A DNA stretch of 19,724 bases from contig CANQLO010000033.1 of assembly GCA_947624715.1 (NCBI GenBank), positions 1 through 19,724 on the forward strand, read 5' to 3'. The stretch is from an uncultured Clostridia bacterium (GTDB lineage Bacteria; Bacillota_A; Clostridia; TANB77; CAG-508). Position 1 is the first letter of the stretch. Every line of letters starts with the position of its first letter. Shown piece by piece: positions 14,951 to 19,724 of this stretch. The notes beneath the pieces are model-generated. The model saw only the letters and a list, made by a program, of their open reading frames with translations. It was not told the origin of the DNA and made no database searches. The translations under genes were made by a program, and so were the position numbers.

Positions 14951-15490
14951 ATGGAATTAAAAGGATCAAAAACAGAGAAAAATTTAATGGAAGCATTTGC
15001 AGGAGAATCACAAGCTAGAAATAAATATACATATTTTGCAAGTAAAGCAAAAAAGGAAGGATATGAGCAAATAGCAGCTTTATTCTTAGAAACAGCTGAA
15101 AACGAAAAAGAACACGCAAAAATATGGTTTAAATTATTAAATGGTGGAGATATATCTTCAACAGAAGAAAACTTAAAAGCAGCAGCAGCAGGAGAAAATT
15201 TTGAGTGGACAGATATGTATGACAGAATGGCTAAAGAAGCCAAAGAAGAAGGATTTGATAAAATCGCATATCTTTTTGAAGCTGTTGGACAAATTGAAAA
15301 AGAACATGAAGCAAGATATTTAAAATTATTAGAAAATGTTAAAGATGGATTAGTATTTAGTAAAGATGGAGAAAAAATTTGGAAGTGCAGAAACTGCGGT
15401 CATATAGTAGTAGGAAAAGAAGCTCCTGGAGTATGTCCAGTATGCAACCACCCACAAGCATATTTTGAAATAAAAGCAGAAAATTATTAA
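14951..15490 (+). CDS. rbr: Rubrerythrin
   Basis: The 179-residue protein has the classical two-domain rubrerythrin layout. The N-terminal four-helix ferritin-like domain carries the diiron ligands: Glu19 (AGESQARN), Glu52 and His55 (ENEKEH), Glu82 and Glu85, and Glu116 and His119 (IEKEHE). The C-terminal rubredoxin-like domain binds one iron by Cys146, Cys149 (CRNC), Cys162 and Cys165 (CPVC). The enzyme reduces hydrogen peroxide in the cytoplasm of anaerobes, with electrons from rubredoxin or NADH-linked partners. No partner gene is adjacent. The gene is monocistronic, with a consensus promoter, a strong ribosome binding site and a terminator. The CACGG repeat array upstream may bring stress control, which is inferred. 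Confidence 0.97.
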   Translation: MELKGSKTEKNLMEAFAGESQARNKYTYFASKAKKEGYEQIAALFLETAENEKEHAKIWFKLLNGGDISSTEENLKAAAAGENFEWTDMYDRMAKEAKEEGFDKIAYLFEAVGQIEKEHEARYLKLLENVKDGLVFSKDGEKIWKCRNCGHIVVGKEAPGVCPVCNHPQAYFEIKAENY

Positions 15491-15541
15491 AATTTATTTA
15501 AGCTAAATATAATAAAAAAATCTATAAATACTTAAAACAAG

Positions 15542-15570
15542 AAGCCAGCTTTTACAAGTCTGGTTTTTTG
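15542..15570 (+). terminator. Intrinsic terminator after rubrerythrin
   Basis: AAGCCAGCTT and AAGTCTGGTT form a stem with one bulged T and a TTAC loop, followed directly by a T-run (15563-15569). Confidence 0.85.
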
Positions 15571-15658
15571 TTAAAAAGATACAATAAGTATCCTAATGTA
15601 AAACAAAAATTACAAGATATAGAAAAGAAAAATTTAATTTAGGAGTAATTAAAACAAA

Positions 15659-16111
15659 ATGAAAGTAGGATTTACAATCGGAAAGTTTGCACCACTTCAT
15701 AAAGGACATGAAGCCTTAATTGAAAAAGGAATTAAAGAAAATGATGAATTTTATATTTTAATAAATGAAACAGATTTAAGTAATGTCCCAATTGAAACAA
15801 GAGCAGAATGGATTAAAAAACTATATCCTACAGCTCATGTTATTTTAGGAAAAAATCCACCAAAACAATTTGGAATGGATGAAGAATCTATTAAAATACA
15901 AACAAATTATTTAAAAAACATATTTAAAGATATACCAGTCACAGCCTTTTATTCAAGTGAGGAATATGGAAAATATGTAGCAAGGGATTTGAATGTAGAG
16001 AATGTTATTGTAAAAAAAGAAATTCCAATTAGTGCAACTGCTATTAGAAATAAACCAAAAGAAAATAAAAATTATATGGAAGAGATTGTTTATAAAACAT
16101 TTTTATTATAA
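15659..16111 (+). CDS. NadR-type nicotinamide-nucleotide adenylyltransferase-like protein, stand-alone
   Basis: The 150-residue nucleotidyltransferase has the alpha/beta-phosphodiesterase motif GKFAPLHKGHE (residues 8-18, with H14-x-x-H17) and the family's C-terminal ISATAIR motif (124-130). The middle segment VPIETRAEWIKKLYP (about 42-56) and SSEEYGKYVA match NadR NMN adenylyltransferase domains. These make NAD from NMN and ATP. Unlike full NadR it has neither an N-terminal repressor helix-turn-helix nor the C-terminal ribosylnicotinamide kinase. It is therefore a minimal adenylyltransferase or a relative with another nucleotide substrate. AGGAG (15641-15645) is 13 nt from ATG, rather long, suggesting modest translation. 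tyrS follows 84 bp later on the same strand, perhaps with its own start. Confidence 0.75.
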   Translation: MKVGFTIGKFAPLHKGHEALIEKGIKENDEFYILINETDLSNVPIETRAEWIKKLYPTAHVILGKNPPKQFGMDEESIKIQTNYLKNIFKDIPVTAFYSSEEYGKYVARDLNVENVIVKKEIPISATAIRNKPKENKNYMEEIVYKTFLL

Positions 16112-16195
16112 ATTACAAAATTATAATGTTGCAAATTTAACCTAAATATTATAAAATTATTATGTTTTGAAAACAGAGAAAGGAATATTGAAGAT

Positions 16196-17404
16196 ATGAA
16201 TATTCTAGATGAATTGAAACAAAGAGATTATATTGAACAAACAATATATGAAGATGATTTGAGAAAATTATTAGAAAATGAAAAAGTTCCATTTTATATT
16301 GGAATTGATCCAACAGCAGATAGTCTTCATATTGGACATTTTGTATCACTTATGGTTGCAGGAAATATGCAAAAGGCAGGACACAAACCCATTATATTAA
16401 TGGGTGGAGGCACTGCTACTATTGGTGATCCAACTGGTAAGACTGATATGAGAAAAATGTTATCAAAAGAAGAAATAAATCATAATGTTGAATGTATAAA
16501 AGAGCAAATCAGTAAGTTTGTAAGCTTTGAAGGAGAAAATGGTGCAATTATAGTAAACAATGCAGACTGGCTTACAGATTTAAAGTTTGTTGACTTTATG
16601 AGAGAAATTGGTTCACAATTTACTATTAGCAAGATGCTAGCTGCAGAGTGTTATAAAACTAGATTAGAAACAGGTTTAACATTCTTTGAGATGGGCTATA
16701 TGCTGATGCAATCATATGATTTCTTAACATTATATAAAAAATATGGCTGTAAATTACAAATAGGTGGTAATGACCAATGGTCTAACATTATAGGCGGAGT
16801 TAATCTAATCAGAAAATTTGGACATGACGATTCATTTGCATTTACTTTTAGACTTCTTACAACTAAAGAAGGAAAGAAAATGGGAAAGACAGAAAAAGGA
16901 GCTTTATGGTTAGATAAAAATAAAACATCTCCTTATGAATTTTACCAATATTGGAGAAATATTGATGACAAAGATGTAAAGAAAGTATTATGCATGTTAA
17001 CATTTTTACCAATGGATGAAATAAATAAACTAACAAACGTAGAAGGAGAAGAAATAAATAAAGCAAAAAAAATTGCTGCATACGAAATAACAAAACTTAT
17101 TCATGGTGAAGATGAAGCGAAAAAAGCAGAAGAAGCAGCAGATGCTTTATTTAGTGGTAATGGAAATACTGACAATATGCCAACAGCAGAAATTAGTGAT
17201 AGCACATCAATTTTAGATGCAATTATTTCAGCAGGATTTGCACCATCAAAAGGTCAAGCAAGAACATTAATTGTTCAAGGCGGTATTATGTTAAATGATG
17301 AAAAAATTGATGATGTTAATTATATGATTTCTAAAACATCTTTAGGAGATGAAGCAATTTTAAAAAAAGGAAAAAAGAGTTATTGCAAGCTAATAATTAA
17401 ATAA
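16196..17404 (+). CDS. tyrS: Tyrosyl-tRNA synthetase
   Basis: The 402-residue class I synthetase charges tRNA-Tyr in the cytoplasm. Seen: the HIGH motif at H45-I-G-H48 (SLHIGHF), the active-site segment GNDQWSNIIGG (about 191-201), and the KMSKS-type loop K228-M-G-K-T232. A C-terminal S4-like RNA-binding domain (about 335-402, GFAPSKGQARTLIVQGGI and following) is present. Length is normal. The preceding gap is only 84 bp and holds no T-box leader, which is common before tyrS in Firmicutes, so tyrosine starvation control by that route is absent here. ATG follows AAAGGA (16179-16184). An AT-only 9-bp inverted repeat overlaps the stop codon (17399-17424) but has no T-run. Confidence 0.96.
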   Translation: MNILDELKQRDYIEQTIYEDDLRKLLENEKVPFYIGIDPTADSLHIGHFVSLMVAGNMQKAGHKPIILMGGGTATIGDPTGKTDMRKMLSKEEINHNVECIKEQISKFVSFEGENGAIIVNNADWLTDLKFVDFMREIGSQFTISKMLAAECYKTRLETGLTFFEMGYMLMQSYDFLTLYKKYGCKLQIGGNDQWSNIIGGVNLIRKFGHDDSFAFTFRLLTTKEGKKMGKTEKGALWLDKNKTSPYEFYQYWRNIDDKDVKKVLCMLTFLPMDEINKLTNVEGEEINKAKKIAAYEITKLIHGEDEAKKAEEAADALFSGNGNTDNMPTAEISDSTSILDAIISAGFAPSKGQARTLIVQGGIMLNDEKIDDVNYMISKTSLGDEAILKKGKKSYCKLIIK

Positions 17405-17536
17405 TTTAAGGATACAAATTATTTAAAAATCGATAAATATTTTAAAATAAAACGTAGAAAATAGCATAATTTTAATAAAAAGATACATAACTAAAGAATA
17501 GATTTTCAAAAAAATTAAAAAAAATAAAAAAAAGCA

Positions 17537-17565
17537 TTGACTAAAAAAAATAGTAATGTTAGAAT
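17537..17565 (+). promoter_or_regulatory. Predicted promoter of the FxLYD-like membrane protein gene
   Basis: TTGACT (17537-17542), a 17-bp spacer and TAGAAT (17560-17565) lie upstream. The spacer end and -10 share GTAATGTTA with the promoter at 18512-18540 at the same distance from the -35, so the two may belong to one control group. Confidence 0.75.
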
Positions 17566-17613
17566 GAAATTGTTAAAAGATAAATTTATAAAAAACTTAG
17601 GAGGAAAATTTTT

Positions 17614-18096
17614 ATGAAAAAGAATGAAAAAATCGTTGTAGGAGCCATAGCTCTTATTGCTATAATAGTTATAGCTGGATTAGTAATCTCAAGAAATTCA
17701 AGAAGACAACAAATTGCTGACGGTGGAGAGGATGAAAATTATGTAGAAGAAGAATTTGTTCAAAGACTAGAAGATGGAACAAGACTTAATACTAGTGAAC
17801 AATTACATACTACAAAAAGAATTGAAGGAGTTGAAATTTCTAATATTCAAGTAACAGAAAAAGATAATCTTACAGATATATTAGGAACAGCAACAAATGT
17901 AACAGATAAGGTTCAACAAGGATTTACAATGGATGTTAAAATTCTTGACAAAGAAGGTAATGAAATAACAACAATAGGTGGCATAGTTGGAAAATTAGAG
18001 CCAGGAGAAAGTACAGAATTCCATTCAAATGCAACATTTGATTTTGCAAATGCTTATGATTTCACAGTAATTAAAACTGGAGATTATATAGAATAA
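17614..18096 (+). CDS. Membrane-anchored extracellular protein with FxLYD-like domain
   Basis: The 160-residue protein has one N-terminal membrane segment (about 7-27, IVVGAIALIAIIVIAGLVI) preceded by Lys residues and followed by RNSRRQQ. It should sit in the membrane with its C-terminus outside. An acidic stretch (about 35-55) leads to a small beta-sandwich domain (about 72-155, VEISNIQVTEKDNLTDILGT to YDFTVIKTGD). Its pattern of a conserved strand, GTATNVTDK turn, DVKILDKEGNEI strand and GKLEPGESTEF loop matches FxLYD-type domains. No lipobox cysteine and no catalytic motif are visible. Function unknown; proteins of this type are often found near cell-envelope genes in clostridia. Strong AGGAGG ribosome binding site (about 17599-17605) and its own promoter. 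Confidence 0.8.
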   Translation: MKKNEKIVVGAIALIAIIVIAGLVISRNSRRQQIADGGEDENYVEEEFVQRLEDGTRLNTSEQLHTTKRIEGVEISNIQVTEKDNLTDILGTATNVTDKVQQGFTMDVKILDKEGNEITTIGGIVGKLEPGESTEFHSNATFDFANAYDFTVIKTGDYIE

Positions 18097-18116
18097 AATA
18101 AATGTAAATTAATTAA

Positions 18117-18157
18117 ATAAAAAAGAGATTAGAACAAAATTCTAGTCTCTTTTTTTA
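18117..18157. terminator. Bidirectional terminator between convergent genes
   Basis: AAAAAGAGATTAGAA and TTCTAGTCTCTTTTT form a long stem with one wobble pair and a CAAAA-type loop, with an A-run before it and a T-run after it. It serves the FxLYD-like gene on the plus strand. Its right edge overlaps the TAA of the XRE regulator gene on the minus strand. Confidence 0.9.
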
Positions 18158-18424
18158 ACTTATTTTATTTTCTTTTCTTTCAAATCTATCTATAGCTTCT
18201 ACGTCTTTGAAATATGGAGAATCAAAAAAGTCTTTAAGTTCTATTCCTAAGCCCTCACATATATGTATAATTGAACTAATAGTTGGTTCTTTAACTTTGC
18301 CACGTTTACAATCACTTATAATTGAATTCGATATACCTGCTCTATATGAAAGCTTATATACGGTTAAATTATTTTGTTTCATTAGTTCATTAATTCTAAG
18401 AATTATTGCTTTAGATAATAGCAT
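18155..18424 (-). CDS. XRE-family helix-turn-helix transcriptional regulator
   Basis: The 89-residue protein is essentially one XRE/Cro-CI-type DNA-binding domain (about 8-66). The recognition-helix region is LTVYKLSYRAGISNSIISDCKRGKVKEPTIS, written here only by its parts: VYKLSYRAGIS and NSIISDCKRGK. The segment ICEGLGIELKDFFD (about 50-63) is typical of small clostridial repressors. No ligand-binding or dimerisation domain is visible beyond a short acidic/basic tail. It reads away from the prepilin-like gene, and two matching palindromes lie in the shared 225-bp region. It is therefore the best candidate to bind them, repressing itself and the divergent gene. ATG follows AGGAGG (complement of 18431-18436). 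A TATACT -10 (18452-18457, minus strand) is present with a weak -35. Confidence 0.88.
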   Translation of the reverse strand: MLLSKAIILRINELMKQNNLTVYKLSYRAGISNSIISDCKRGKVKEPTISSIIHICEGLGIELKDFFDSPYFKDVEAIDRFERKENKIS

Positions 18425-18477
18425 AAATTTCCTCCTAAATACTATAAAAAAAGTATAACAAAATAAATCATAAAACT

Positions 18478-18495
18478 ATTTGGAAATTACCGAAT
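18478..18495. promoter_or_regulatory. Operator-like palindrome, site 1
   Basis: ATTTGG-AAATTA-CCGAAT: half-sites match at five of six positions. The 17-bp core GGAAATTACCGAATATT (18482-18498) differs from site 2 by one base. It overlaps the presumed -35 region of the XRE gene and lies upstream of the plus-strand promoter. Confidence 0.75.
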
Positions 18496-18511
18496 ATTTT
18501 TAATAAAATTA

Positions 18512-18540
18512 TTGACTATAAAAATTTGTAATGTTAAAAT
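18512..18540 (+). promoter_or_regulatory. Predicted promoter of the prepilin-like gene
   Basis: TTGACT (18512-18517), a 17-bp spacer and TAAAAT (18535-18540). The spacer end shares GTAATGTTA with the promoter of the FxLYD-like gene. Operator-like palindromes lie on both sides of it. Confidence 0.75.
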
Positions 18541-18549
18541 AACTTTAGT

Positions 18550-18567
18550 ATTCGGAAACTACCGAAT
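18550..18567. promoter_or_regulatory. Operator-like palindrome, site 2
   Basis: ATTCGG-AAACTA-CCGAAT: perfect 6-bp half-sites with a 6-bp spacer, extendable by one more pair. It covers the first ~20 transcribed bases downstream of the -10 box. A bound repressor would block initiation or escape there. Its centre is 72 bp from that of site 1, close to seven helical turns. Confidence 0.8.
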
Positions 18568-18649
18568 ATTATTTATAGTTTTTATGTATCAGATTATTTA
18601 AAATAGGTAAAAATCATAAAAACTAAGAAAATAAAAAAAGGAGGAACTA

Positions 18650-19724
18650 ATGAAAAGGCAGAAAAATCACGAAAATGGAATAACAATAATAGCTCTGGTA
18701 GTAACAATAATGCTTATATTTATATTAGCATTTGTAACAATAGGCTTTTTAACAGGAGAAAAAGGCTTAATAACAAGAACTCTAGAATCAATAGAAGTAG
18801 GCAAAATAGAGGATTATCGAGGAGTTATAGAGTTAGACAGAGCAGGAACAGAAGTACAAGCCGGAATAAGAGACATGACAGATAAAGAATACATGGATAA
18901 TTATGAAAGAGAGTTGAGAGAAGACTCAAAGGACGGAAATCTAAAAGACTCTAAGATAAGAAGGAAGAATGATGAAACAGTAAGAGTAGTAACGCCAGAG
19001 GGATATGTATTTGATGCCACAAGAGATGGAGTAAAGTATGTAGGAAAGCAAGGAGAAGAGGAAGAAACACCACCACCAGAAGTAACTGAAGCAAATACAA
19101 GAATAATTCCTGAACCAAGTGAGTGGACAAATACGCCAGTAATGGTAAGCATAGAGACAGACATAAATGAAGAAGGTCAAACAATACAGTATTCATTGAA
19201 TAATCCAGATAGTTGGACAAATTATAGAGTTCCATTTAAAGTAGAAAATTATGGAACAAAAATATATGTAAGAATACTAAATAGATTAGATGAGACAAGA
19301 GGAACAGCAACAGGAACAATATTAAATATAGATAAAGATGCTCCAACAGTAGATAACGAATTAACAGCAACAGCAAGTACAACATCAAGCGTAACATTAA
19401 GTACAACAGTAACAGATGAACTATCAGGACTAGGAAAGATAATATGGTACTATAGAGAATCAGGAGAAACAAATTATAAGAGTGTAGAAGAAGTGTATAC
19501 ACCAATGAATGGAAAAACAGCAGGAACAACAACACAAGAAACAAAGACACATAATATAACAGGATTATCAGCAAATAAGACATATAACACATATGCAGAG
19601 GTATATGATGTAGCAGGAAATAAGACAAGAACACCAGCAGGAACAGCAACAGTAGATAAAGCAACAACAGCAATGCCATTATCAAGTACGATAACATTAA
19701 CACCAAGCAATGCAAATTGGACAA
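18650..19724 (+). CDS. Prepilin-like N-terminal domain surface protein, 3' end outside window
   Basis: The frame is open from ATG 18650 to the window edge, at least 358 codons. The start follows AAGGAGG (18638-18644). The N-terminus is a class III (type IV prepilin) signal: a short basic leader KRQKNHE, then N-G-ITIIALVVTIMLIFILAFV with a Gly-Ile cleavage point, and the LTGEKGLI segment common in clostridial prepilin-like proteins. A helical stalk (about 40-120) rich in Glu, Lys and Arg follows, then a proline-rich turn (about 140-145). After it come Ig/fibronectin-like modules with conserved pieces such as IDKDAPTV, VTDELSGLGKIIWYY and YDVAGNK. Codons are heavily ACA/GCA-biased, giving a repetitive DNA texture. 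It is probably exported through a type IV-like system as a surface fibre or adhesin; ligand unknown. Divergent XRE regulator and two operators imply tight control. Confidence 0.85.
   Translation, partial: MKRQKNHENGITIIALVVTIMLIFILAFVTIGFLTGEKGLITRTLESIEVGKIEDYRGVIELDRAGTEVQAGIRDMTDKEYMDNYERELREDSKDGNLKDSKIRRKNDETVRVVTPEGYVFDATRDGVKYVGKQGEEEETPPPEVTEANTRIIPEPSEWTNTPVMVSIETDINEEGQTIQYSLNNPDSWTNYRVPFKVENYGTKIYVRILNRLDETRGTATGTILNIDKDAPTVDNELTATASTTSSVTLSTTVTDELSGLGKIIWYYRESGETNYKSVEEVYTPMNGKTAGTTTQETKTHNITGLSANKTYNTYAEVYDVAGNKTRTPAGTATVDKATTAMPLSSTITLTPSNANWT

Noticed and set aside
16112..16195. T-box leader before tyrS
   Set aside because: The gap is 84 bp, AT-rich, without the T-box core sequence or a stem I, so no T-box is present.
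19236..19724. 162-codon minus-strand Leu-rich frame at the right edge
   Set aside because: It is a shadow of ACA/GCA-rich codons in the prepilin-like gene; low-complexity Leu protein without start signals.

Overview
The window is AT-rich DNA with mostly A/T-ending codons, strong AAGGAGG-type ribosome binding sites and AT-rich intrinsic terminators. This points to a low-GC Gram-positive bacterium. A cwlJ-gerQ spore germination pair implies a spore former, rubrerythrin implies an anaerobe, and a large secreted M60 (mucin/glycoprotein-type) metalloprotease with a dockerin-like module suggests a host-associated, probably gut, member of the Clostridia. No rRNA, tRNA, CRISPR array or intact insertion sequence was seen.

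Left part (1-7.7 kb): the 3' end of a Fic-family protein, then a 384-bp gap with 40-bp tandem hairpin repeats and a promoter. Next comes a 1907-residue secreted M60 peptidase with an acidic linker, dockerin-like EF-hand repeats, fibronectin-III-like and carbohydrate-binding-like modules. After it lies a 310-residue wall-anchored protein with a PSTGD sorting-type signal and a possible cohesin-like domain. The two may form a surface pair: anchor plus docked protease.

Middle (7.8-12.1 kb): a cytoplasmic-looking YkuD L,D-transpeptidase; cwlJ, carrying a single-base insertion that breaks its last ~30 codons; gerQ; an intergenic structured element; a small membrane export-type protein (-); an S66 peptidase (+) whose expected catalytic Glu appears to be Asp; and a 74-residue membrane protein (-) with a clean terminator.

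Right part (12.0-19.7 kb): an unexplained GC-richer foldback element before an HD-domain hydrolase; a fusion of a MATE efflux transporter with a cytidylate-kinase-like domain; a 23-bp tandem repeat array before the consensus promoter of rubrerythrin; an NadR-type NMN adenylyltransferase-like protein; tyrosyl-tRNA synthetase; and a membrane-anchored FxLYD-like lipoprotein-sized protein. Last is a divergent pair, an XRE-family regulator (-) and a prepilin-like surface protein (+) running off the window, with two near-identical palindromic operators between them.

The most interesting items are the dockerin/cohesin-like surface pair, the MATE-kinase fusion, the cwlJ frameshift beside intact gerQ, the twin operators of the XRE/pilin-like module, and two unassigned structured intergenic elements.
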